Below are positions 24,949 to 33,600 of a stretch of 41,246 nt of DNA, one piece after another. The notes under the pieces were generated by a model that saw only the letters and a program-made list of their open reading frames with translations, was not told the origin of the DNA and did not search any database. Origin of the DNA: Treponema sp. (GTDB lineage Bacteria > Spirochaetota > Spirochaetia > Treponematales > Treponemataceae); contig JAKSTH010000007.1 of the NCBI GenBank assembly GCA_024402655.1, positions 1-41,246 of the forward strand, in the 5' to 3' direction. The first letter of the stretch is position 1, and each line of letters starts with the position of its first letter. Made by a program: the position numbers and the translations under genes.

Positions 24949-25577
24949 GGTTTCACGTGAAACAAGCTGTATAAGATTTATTATTCAAAAACAATGTTTC
25001 ACATGAAACATTTTGATTTAAGAATTATAAATTAAGATTTACTTTTTTATTAAAAAACATTTTAAAGATATAAATATAATTACATTTATAACTTTCATTT
25101 ATTTATAATTTATTGTTCCACGTGAAACATTTGTGTTTGTTGCAAATATTAATTTTTATATATTTAGACAGGAAGTTTCACGTGAAACAGCAAGATAAGT
25201 ATAGTTTGAAAAATCTATAATGTGTTTCACATGAAACATTTTAATGATATGAATTTTATTAAATAAATATAGAATAGAATTGTTTCACATGAAACATTCC
25301 AGAAATTAAACAAAAATAAAACAAATACTAAATGTTCCACGTGAAACATTCATATTCAATCAAAAATTCCATTTATAAAGTAGAGTAGGAGTTTCACGTG
25401 AAACAGGTGCAATCTGATAAGATATTCGACAATAATGTTTCACATGAAACATTCAAAAATATGGATATTAGAAAATTAATGAAAAAATAAATTGTTTCAC
25501 ATGAAACACAAATAATATTTTAGTCGGTTTCACGTGAAACAAAGAATATGATAAATACAGCTGTTCCACGTGAAACA
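24949..25577 (+). repeat. parS array: twelve ParB-binding-type 16-bp sites
   Basis: Sites start at 24949, 24995, 25114, 25174, 25223, 25281, 25333, 25390, 25436, 25493, 25526 and 25562, each 16 bp. All are single-base variants of the palindrome TGTTTCACGTGAAACA, the chromosomal parS consensus bound by ParB/Spo0J. Class A (G or A at position 1): 24949, 25174, 25390, 25526. Class B (A at position 9, CACATG centre): 24995, 25223, 25281, 25436, 25493. Class C (C at position 5): 25114, 25333, 25562. Start-to-start spacing is 33-119 bp, mostly 46-60. Spacers are unrelated to each other, which argues against recent tandem duplication. parA and parB must lie elsewhere. Confidence 0.93.
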
Positions 25578-25649
25578 ATATATAAAAGTAAATATTAATC
25601 TTAAAATAATGATATTATAGATACAGAAAGAACGGCGTATTTTATAAAA

Positions 25650-25673
25650 CAACTAACAAACGGTTGTTAATTG
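25650..25673. repeat. Short inverted repeat
   Basis: CAACTAACAA and TTGTTAATTG flank ACGG; nine of ten positions are complementary. It lies just beyond the last parS site. It could be an operator or a weak hairpin; no T run follows. Confidence 0.35.
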
Positions 25674-25802
25674 ATTCATAAATTAAAAAAAGACAAAGAT
25701 AAAATAATATTTATCAATTCAATTATTTTATGCTTTTGGATTCATTAATTATGATATAAATGTGGTTATAAAAGAAAAATTACTGGTTTTATGAAAATCT
25801 AA

Positions 25803-26306
25803 TTATTTTCCTTCATAGTATGGAACGGTATAGTATCTGAACTTTGGTGCTTTATAATCTAAATGCCAACCGCCATTATAAAAGTAATTATCATTAGCTG
25901 TGGGACTTAAAAAAAGTACATTAAGTTTGTTTTCGGTATTGTAATAAAAAGTATTTGATTCCCAGGTTTCTTTATTTTCACAAACAAAACCATTTTGAGC
26001 TTCTTTAGGTGTGTACACAGAAATTTTATATTTCCCTGGTTTTAAATACACATGCATTGCTATTCCACCCATAAGGTAATAATTTTTTTTATATGCATAA
26101 TAAACATGTGGCTGATCTATCCAGGCATAAAAGATTCTTGCAGCAGTATAAGTAACATCATTATCTTCTTCATCAAGAATTCGTAAATAGCATTTAACAT
26201 CATTCATGTCACCATTATTTACAGGGCGATAAATAATAAGTGCATGCAGTTGAGAAGTAAAAAGAATAAAAATAAATGCTAATAGAATCTTTCTAAAGTT
26301 TTTCAC
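25803..26306 (-). CDS. Small exported protein of unknown function
   Basis: A 167-aa protein with a clear signal peptide (MKNFRKILLAFIFILFTSQLHA, cleavage after about residue 22) and no lipobox cysteine. The mature part is rich in Tyr and Asn, and contains LKPGKYKISVYTP near residues 91-103, a pattern common in beta-sandwich domains; I do not recognise the family. The start is GTG at 26304-26306, supported by an AAGGAT ribosome-binding site about 7 bases upstream. It stands alone on the minus strand at the right border of the centromere block and is divergent from argA. Any link with the origin is only positional. Confidence 0.75.
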   Translation of the reverse strand: MKNFRKILLAFIFILFTSQLHALIIYRPVNNGDMNDVKCYLRILDEEDNDVTYTAARIFYAWIDQPHVYYAYKKNYYLMGGIAMHVYLKPGKYKISVYTPKEAQNGFVCENKETWESNTFYYNTENKLNVLFLSPTANDNYFYNGGWHLDYKAPKFRYYTVPYYEGK

Positions 26307-26475
26307 TTTTCAATCCTTTTATAAAAACAGAAATTTCTACATAAAAAAATAAAAGAAAATATCAAATAGGTGTTACTATAAGTAGAAACAGTATTTATTA
26401 TGAAATAAATCTTCTTCATAAATGAACTATAAATGAAGGTTTAATTATTTATCTCTCGCAAACAAATACTATTCG

Positions 26476-26484
26476 TGATATATT
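26476..26484 (+). promoter_or_regulatory. Extended -10 promoter abutting argA
   Basis: TG-A-TATATT (26476-26484) is an extended -10 element that ends 7 bases before the argA ATG. No ribosome-binding site lies between, so transcription would begin at or beside the start codon. Confidence 0.4.
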
Positions 26485-26491
26485 TTCTCTT

Positions 26492-27805
26492 ATGAATTCA
26501 TCGTTACAAAAAGCAGAGAACATTAGAGATGTAATCCGCTATTTACAGAAATTTAAGAATGCATTGGTTGTTATTTATCTTGATGATAAAACAATTCGTT
26601 CCCCATTATTTTCATCTCACATTCGGGATATTGCTTTGCTTCACGAAGCTGGTCTTCAGGTAATAATTATTCCTGGTGCCCGTAACCGCATTGATGAAAT
26701 TCTTACTTCTGCAAATATCAGCTGGACTTATAAAGATAATATTCGTGTAACCAATGAAGATGCCATGTCTCTTATAAAGATGGCAGCTTTTGATGTTAGT
26801 AATCAGGTTATGACAAGTCTTGCTGCAAACAACATAACAGCCATAATTGGTAACTGGGTTCGTTCAAGAGGCAAAGGTATTATCAATGGTTTTGATTACG
26901 GAACTGCTGGTGAAATTGACAAACTGGAAGTTGGTGCAATTAGAACTGTATTAACAGAAGGTTTTATTCCTATCTTCCCATGTATTGGCTGGAACTCAGT
27001 AGGTCATCCATATAACATTTCTTCCATCTCTCTTGCACAACAAGTAGCTGTAAATCTTAAAGCCGACAAGCTTTTTTATCTGATGGAAAATGGAACTATA
27101 GGTTCAGACTTTGTGATTCCAGAAGGTGCTGCTATAAATCCAGACGGTGAAATTGCTGCCATGGATTTAGCACAGGCCGAAGAATTTTTAGAAAAGAATA
27201 AAAATGATAAAAGACAAAACTTACTAACGTTAGTTTCAATTGCAAAAACTGCTTGTCAGAATGGAGTAGTCCGCACTCATATTGTTGATGCAAAAATCGA
27301 CGGAGTTCTTCCTTGTGAAATTTTCAGTGACCTTGGTTCTGGAACAATGATTTACACAAGCAACTATGGAAAGCTTAGACCAATGGAACAGACAGATATT
27401 CCAAGTGTTCTTGGCATGATGAAACCTTTTGTGGATTCAGGAAAAATTCTTCCAAGAACAAATGAAGATTTAATGCTTAATCTTTCTGATTATATTGTAT
27501 ATGAATTTGATGGCGGTATTCATGCCTGTTCTGCACTTCATGTTTATCCAGACGGCCAGGCAGAAATTGCTGCAATTGTTGTAGATGAATCTTTTGCTCA
27601 CATTGGAATTGGACCAAAAATGATGGACTATCTTATTTCAAAAGCAAAATCCGAAAAAACAAAATCGATATTTATTATGACTACACAGAGTGCAGACTGG
27701 TTTGAAAAAATGGGATTTGCTCCAGATGTAATAGATTCATTACCTGCAGAAAGAAAAGCAAAATGGACTCCAGAAAGAAATTCAAAAGTATATAGATTAA
27801 AATAG
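26492..27805 (+). CDS. argA: N-acetylglutamate synthase
   Basis: Makes N-acetylglutamate from glutamate and acetyl-CoA, the first step of arginine biosynthesis. The 437 aa match the classical two-domain ArgA: an amino-acid-kinase-like regulatory domain (about residues 1-285; VIIIPGARNRIDEIL near 56-70, ADKLFYLMENG near 191-201) and a C-terminal GNAT acetyltransferase domain (about 290-437; AEIAAIVVDESFAHIGIGPKMMDYLI near 360-385 covers the acetyl-CoA site). The kinase-like domain usually mediates feedback inhibition by arginine. The ATG lacks a visible ribosome-binding site. No other arginine genes are nearby; the esterase gene follows closely. Confidence 0.93.
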   Translation: MNSSLQKAENIRDVIRYLQKFKNALVVIYLDDKTIRSPLFSSHIRDIALLHEAGLQVIIIPGARNRIDEILTSANISWTYKDNIRVTNEDAMSLIKMAAFDVSNQVMTSLAANNITAIIGNWVRSRGKGIINGFDYGTAGEIDKLEVGAIRTVLTEGFIPIFPCIGWNSVGHPYNISSISLAQQVAVNLKADKLFYLMENGTIGSDFVIPEGAAINPDGEIAAMDLAQAEEFLEKNKNDKRQNLLTLVSIAKTACQNGVVRTHIVDAKIDGVLPCEIFSDLGSGTMIYTSNYGKLRPMEQTDIPSVLGMMKPFVDSGKILPRTNEDLMLNLSDYIVYEFDGGIHACSALHVYPDGQAEIAAIVVDESFAHIGIGPKMMDYLISKAKSEKTKSIFIMTTQSADWFEKMGFAPDVIDSLPAERKAKWTPERNSKVYRLK

Positions 27806-27852
27806 AAATTATTTCTTTCGAATTAATGAAATCATTTTATACAGGAATTTGT

Positions 27853-28962
27853 ATGATTAATATTAAAAAAGAACAGATTAAATGGTACGGCCGAAATTTT
27901 GATTACGAGGGAATAAGATATTTTGATTATTCTAACAGTGGCTTTGAATTTTGTTTTAAAGGAAAAAAAGCTGTCTGTAAAATTTTAAGTGATTCTGAAA
28001 ATTGGTCAAAGGAAAATCAGGGTGTTCTTGCAGTTTATATTTCACATTTAAAAAGTGCCAGTGAGTATTCAGGTACTTCATTTTGGGAACACTTTCCTCA
28101 AGATTTCTCTACAAAAATCTTTCTTCAAAAAAAGGAAAATGATATTGTTCTTTTTGAATCTGAAAAAGAAGAAATTGTATTAATCAGGGTTTTAAAGATT
28201 AGTGAAGCGGCATTTGGATATGCAGGTTTTGCTTCTCTTGAACTGGATGGAAAACTTATTAAAAAGAATTATGCAAAGCTGGAAAATTCAAATAACTTGA
28301 AAATAGAATTTATTGGAGACAGCATTACCTGTGGTTATGGAATTGAAGGTATCTGGATGAAAGATACTTTTACTACTTTACAGGAACGTTCCGATAAAGC
28401 CTATGCTTTTAAAACTGCAAAAGGTTTGGGTGCAGAGTTTCAGTGTGTCAGCTGGAGTGGAATCGGTCTAATTTCTAAATATGTTGATGAAAGTATAAAT
28501 GTTCCAGACACTACTATAACAATGCCATTGCTTTGGCCTTATACAGATAAATCTGCCAGTCTTCGTCTTGGAATTGAACCTGAACTTTGGAATGAAAGCC
28601 GATTTAGTCCCGATATTGTTGTAATCAACCTTGGAACAAACGATGCCAGTTTTGTTCGTGACCAGGAAGATAGAAGAGTTTTATATGTTCACAATCTTAG
28701 AGTTTTAATTGAAGAAGTACATCGTCGTTCTCCAAAAGCAAAAATCTGCTGCTGTCTTGGAATTATGGGACAGGCTCTTTGTGATTCAGTAAAAGAAGCT
28801 GTTCAGTTATTTAGCAAAGACTTTTCTTCTGTACAAATCAAAGCTGTTGAATTTCCTGTGCAGCTAGATGAAGATGGAATTGCAGCAGATTGGCATCCTA
28901 GTGAAAAATCACATTCTAAAATTGCAAATATAATGATAAATGAATTAAAGAATTTTAATTAG
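27853..28962 (+). CDS. SGNH/GDSL esterase, CE2-like acetyl esterase
   Basis: A 369-aa predicted carbohydrate O-acetyl esterase. The N-terminal 145 residues or so look like the jelly-roll domain of carbohydrate esterase family 2; the SGNH domain follows, with nucleophile Ser157 in FIGDSITCGYG, GTNDAS near residue 260, and the Asp346-His348 end motif ADWHPSEKSH. Family members remove acetyl groups from xylan, mannan or their oligosaccharides. No signal peptide is seen, so it should act in the cytoplasm. I chose the ATG at 27853 (AGGAA 5-6 bases upstream) over one nine codons earlier without such a site. It ends with a 4-bp overlap on the convergent glycosidase gene, and may be co-transcribed with argA, 47 bp upstream. 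Confidence 0.85.
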   Translation: MINIKKEQIKWYGRNFDYEGIRYFDYSNSGFEFCFKGKKAVCKILSDSENWSKENQGVLAVYISHLKSASEYSGTSFWEHFPQDFSTKIFLQKKENDIVLFESEKEEIVLIRVLKISEAAFGYAGFASLELDGKLIKKNYAKLENSNNLKIEFIGDSITCGYGIEGIWMKDTFTTLQERSDKAYAFKTAKGLGAEFQCVSWSGIGLISKYVDESINVPDTTITMPLLWPYTDKSASLRLGIEPELWNESRFSPDIVVINLGTNDASFVRDQEDRRVLYVHNLRVLIEEVHRRSPKAKICCCLGIMGQALCDSVKEAVQLFSKDFSSVQIKAVEFPVQLDEDGIAADWHPSEKSHSKIANIMINELKNFN

Positions 28963-30431
28963 AATCTGTATTTATTTACAAGCTGTACAGGTTCTTCTTC
29001 AATTCTGATTTCCGGAAGTTTTGGAAGAACTGTATAGCTGTTATACATCCAGTCTCCATCTGGTGCTTCAAATGGATCAGCTCCATCTTCAGGATAATTC
29101 ATTCCGTCTTTTGGTGGACAGAAAAAGCGGAGTTTCATATCTGCAGCTTTGTCTAATGGTTTTTCAAAGAAGTAAGTCATTAAATCTATAACTTTTGTTC
29201 CAGGTTTTTTATAGAACCAGTAACCGCCAAATTCCATCATAATGTTCATATCAACCAGCTCATCATTAAAATAAACTTCAAAATAAGTTGGTGTTTTATT
29301 AAAGTGGCAGTCTACTTCAACCCCTTCTGCATCTTCCGAGTTTGACCAGCGGAGTTTTGCAGGAAGTTCAATTTTGCCTGCTGATTCAATTGGCTGTGAA
29401 AAGAATGGTTTATGCAGCTGAGCTTTGTACATTGCCATCATTGGTTGTTCAATACCAACATCTGCATTATTTGGGTCTGTTACTTCAAGACCAAGGCGGC
29501 CGTCATCACGGAACTGATAGAGCGTAAAGGCAGAAAGCCATTTGTCTTCATCTTTTTCAATAAGTTCCATAAAGTGGCGCATCATATTTGACTGTTCAAA
29601 AGCACCTGTAACATCTCCGTCTCCATTCATTTCTGAAAGAACCATTGGTTTATCCTGACCGGTGATTTCTTTTAAACGAAGATAAGTTTTCTTTGCTTTT
29701 TCATAAACCTTATCTACATCGTAGCAGGCATAGTTGGAAGTTTCTTTTGTTGCAATATCATTTGGCCAGCCCCAGTGAAGAGAAATATACTGATCGCCAG
29801 ACCAAATGTCGGCAACTTTGTGGGCTTCCAGGAAAATGTCTTCCATTTCAAGTTTTCCAGTTTCTTCCAGATACATTCCGGCACAAAGAATCATTTTTAC
29901 ATTTGGTGCATGTTTGTGCATAACATTTGCAACCATTACAAAAAAGTCTGCAATTTTCTGGTAATCGTTGGCACGGCGTGTATAGCAGAACCAGGTTCCA
30001 GTACATTCATGATTTACGCGAAGTAATACACGTCCATAAGGGCGAAGATCTTTAGCTAAAAGAATAATATCTTCTTCCTTAAGGTCAGTATCTATTGTAA
30101 TAGTTAAAACAACATCCTGTCCGTGCTGACGGATTTCTTTCATAAAATTAAAAGGTTCATTGTCTCTTAAACCTTCACGGCCGCCACGATAAGGAAAATA
30201 GTTTTCGTAAGGAGAATCCCAGGCTCCAGAAGAAGGTTTATCAGATTTTATATCACAAGCCCGGGTTGGCCATTCTTTATCATTTGGATAATAAGTGTAC
30301 ATTAAACTAATGCCGCGATGTACTTTTCGCATTTTCTGTAAAACATAATCCTGGTTTACATATGGAGCGCGTTCACTTCCATCACCCAAATCTAGAGCAC
30401 AAGGTGCCTGTTTTAAAATTACTTTGTTCAT
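28959..30431 (-). CDS. Clan GH-A glycoside hydrolase, GH26-like
   Basis: About 490 aa with a TIM-barrel glycosidase domain (about residues 30-340) and a C-terminal beta-rich domain (about 345-470). The probable acid/base is Glu142 in RVLLRVNHECTGTWFCY and the nucleophile Glu267 in PMVLSEMNGDG, placed as in clan GH-A; the HE..G.WF.Y pattern recalls GH26 mannanases, but the match is partial and the substrate is open. No signal peptide is seen, so the enzyme is probably cytoplasmic. I chose the ATG at 30429-30431 because AGAGGA lies 8 bases upstream; an in-frame GTG 14 codons earlier has no such support. With the CE2-like esterase it suggests joint processing of imported acetylated mannan- or xylan-type oligosaccharides. 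Confidence 0.72.
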   Translation of the reverse strand: MNKVILKQAPCALDLGDGSERAPYVNQDYVLQKMRKVHRGISLMYTYYPNDKEWPTRACDIKSDKPSSGAWDSPYENYFPYRGGREGLRDNEPFNFMKEIRQHGQDVVLTITIDTDLKEEDIILLAKDLRPYGRVLLRVNHECTGTWFCYTRRANDYQKIADFFVMVANVMHKHAPNVKMILCAGMYLEETGKLEMEDIFLEAHKVADIWSGDQYISLHWGWPNDIATKETSNYACYDVDKVYEKAKKTYLRLKEITGQDKPMVLSEMNGDGDVTGAFEQSNMMRHFMELIEKDEDKWLSAFTLYQFRDDGRLGLEVTDPNNADVGIEQPMMAMYKAQLHKPFFSQPIESAGKIELPAKLRWSNSEDAEGVEVDCHFNKTPTYFEVYFNDELVDMNIMMEFGGYWFYKKPGTKVIDLMTYFFEKPLDKAADMKLRFFCPPKDGMNYPEDGADPFEAPDGDWMYNSYTVLPKLPEIRIEEEPVQLVNKYRF

Positions 30432-30640
30432 TAAAAAAATCCTCTGAAAAGTAATTATAAACGAATCTTTCACAGGAACAAGGAAAAAAATATACAGAAA
30501 TTGTAAGAATTTTCCATATTATACATGAATGGAAGAAATATTTAGTGATGAAACTAACAAGAAGTAGTAAAATATTTAAACTAATGATGATTAATTTCCG
30601 ATATTTTTAAAACGTAAAGATAAAAAATGTTGAGGTGTTT

Positions 30641-33600
30641 ATGAAAAAGTTTTTGTCTTTTTTGCTATTTATCAGCCTGTTTTTTTGTAGTTGTGAAGTA
30701 GGAATGGGAGATTCCCTTGACCTTGAAGCTCCTGTTATTCGAATTACTTCTCCAGAAAAACTTTCTTTTCAGAAATTAGATTTTACTATTACAGGAACTT
30801 GTTCTGATAATATTGCAGTAACTTCTGTTGTAGTTACAAATGCAGAACCTGAAAATTCTCCTCTTTACAAAGTATATGGTTATGCAAATATTGATGGTGA
30901 AAACTGGTCAGTAAATATTCATATTCCAAAAGAAGAAGAAGGTGATATAACATTTAAATGTACAGCAAATGATAGTGCTGGAAATTCTTCTTCCAGATCT
31001 TTTGCACAGATAGAACTTTTTGTTGATGAAACTTCACCAGAAGGTCTTGCATGGTATATAGATAAAGGAAATCACAAACAGATAGGATTAATGGAATTAG
31101 ATGAATTAAAAGCATTAGATTTCAATCTTTCTGTAAACAAGGATATTCCTCAGAATGATGATTTTACCATTTATGCAAAAATGTATGACGCAATGAGCAT
31201 AGAACAGGTAAAACTTTTTCTTAGTGATGAAGACGGAAATGTTATACCTTCATTGACAAAAGAAGTAAGTGAAGCCGCTTATTCTGGTACTACTTTATCA
31301 ATTTATAACCCTTCATTTTCATTTAGAAAATCTGATTTTGCCGCTTATCCATCAGGTAAACATTATTTTAAACTTTCCTATTGGTCTAAAGACAAAAGTG
31401 GAAACGAAAGCAACCGTGATTTACTTTGGATGATATGGTATCCGGAAAGTGATTTACCTGGAATAGAAATTGGTACAGATAACGATGTGTATGGTAATAA
31501 CTCTCTTAGAGTAACAGTAAACAATTCTATTTCCACAAACTTCTTTGATGATGATGCTTTAAAAGAAGTTAAATGGGCTATAAGAAAACCTTCCAATGTA
31601 AATTATACTGCTGAACAGTTAATTAAAGACAGTACTACAAGAAATAAGGCTTTTTTAAGTGTTAAACAAGATTATGAACTGGTTGGTTCAAAAACTTTTG
31701 ATGTTTCAGGTACATCTGGTTTAACAACTGATTATCTTGTTCCTGGTAATGATGTTCAGGCACCTTCAATTCCAATGGAATTAAAATTTATAGTTTGTGT
31801 TTTAGATTCAAAAAATAACTGGAATGCAAAAATCATTGATCTTATTGTTGATGATAATGCAAAACCATTGCTTTTTATTGATACTCCAATTGAAAATACA
31901 ATTCCAAAAATTAAAGATGGTGAAAAATCTATTTTCCAGATTTCTGGATACAGCCTTGATTCCAAAGGTTCAAAAAACATAAAAATTGTATTTATTCCTA
32001 ATTCTGCAGAGTATAATACTGCTTCCAAAAAAGAAGCTTTAGCAAAAGAAATTCTTAAAAAAGATACAAAAGATTCTGGGCACGATATTCTTGAAAATGG
32101 AGCAATTATCTGGAGAAAAGTGCTTCCTAAATCTGGTCAGGCTGGTTATAACGATCAGACTGCAGATGGCTGGGTAGAACAGAAGTTTGCTTTTGATTTT
32201 GATATGATTAATAACAGCGACATTGGTTTTAATGGTGCAGCTGGTCGTGATGATAAATTCTTTGAATTGATGCTGGTAGATACTGATAATAATCAGGTAT
32301 TCAGACAGTTCAAAACTGTTGGGGATACAACAGTTCCTTCTATTGAATATCTTTATCCTGAAAAGAATATGTCAATTGTAGACTATTCAACTCAGGATTT
32401 GATTATCAGATATAAGGGTTCAAAAGATACTGGTCTTGGTATGATTGAACCAAAATATAAGGTAGTTTTTGATGGTAAAGAATACACAATTGCAAATGGT
32501 GGACTTAAAGCTTATACAAAACCAAATGCAGATCCTTCAAAAGTTGTACCTAATGATTCTGTAGAATTTATAATTCCTAAAGCTCAGGTTAAAGAAATTG
32601 CTGAAACTAAAAATAATACACAGCCAACTTTCTATTTGACCTCATTTGACCTTTTGAATAATGAAGTTACAGAACCTCTTACTTTGATTTTAAGTCCTTT
32701 ACCTCACATTACAGGTATTAGTTCCGATAAACCTGAGTCAACTTATAAAAAAGGTGATTCAGTTACAATTCAGGTAAATTTCTCTGGAAATGTAAGAGTT
32801 TCAGGTACTCCTAAACTTAAACTTTTCCTTACAAAAGATGACAGAACTAATAATAGAAATGTTAAATATGCAAGCTATATTCGCGGATCTGAAACAAACT
32901 CATTAACTTTTGAATATATTGTAGAAGATGGTGATGTTTCGGCAAATGGTCTGGAATGTTTGTATGAAGATCCTATTTTCTTAAATAATGGTTCAATTAC
33001 AACAGCTGAACTTGGTGAAGGAAATGCCCACATTAATGTTATTGAAACTGGTAAAAACTTACAGGATTCAAAGAAACTTAAGGTTGATGGAGAAGCTCCT
33101 GTAATTAATTCAATTGTATTTAAAGCAAATGTAGCTGCTAATTCTGATACAAATTACTATGTTTCAAATTCAAAAACTATTACTGCAACATTAACTGCCA
33201 GTGAACCAATTTTAATTTCTGGAACACCAACTCTTAATGTAAAATCTGGAACAAATACTATTGCATTTAATTTCCAGAGTATTAGTGATAAAACAATTAC
33301 TTTCGTTCATAAAGTTTCAACTTCATCTTCAGAAGGAAGAATCAGTTATAATCCAAGTAAATACTTCTCTTCAACTGATCTTAATATGATGATAGATGAA
33401 GCCGGCAATAAACTTAAATTAAAGACCGGTTCTGATACTAATGCGAATGTAGTAATAGATAAAACAAATCCAACAAGAGCTCCTGCAATTAATGTTGCTG
33501 CAGGATCTTATAACAAAGCTCAGGATTTAACTCTTACAGGTTTTGAAGAAGGTGCTACAGTTGAATATTCAATTGATGGTGGAGTTTCATGGACTAAATA

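Larger units (their letters stand above)
24631..25802. other. Gene-free origin/centromere block
   Basis: A 1.17-kb AT-rich stretch without credible coding sequence on either strand. In order it holds a short palindrome (TTACAA/TTGTAA, 24655-24669), a promoter, a candidate small RNA and its terminator (24702-24816). Five DnaA boxes follow (24833-24922), then twelve parS-type sites (24949-25577) with very AT-rich spacers (for example 25021-25113), and an imperfect 10-bp inverted repeat around ACGG (25650-25673). From there to 25802 I see only AT-rich DNA. Confidence 0.85.

Noticed and set aside
24949-25577. CRISPR array
   Set aside because: The repeats are 16-bp palindromes with variable bases and the spacers range from 17 to about 103 bp and are AT-rich. 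No cas genes are near. The motif is the ParB site.
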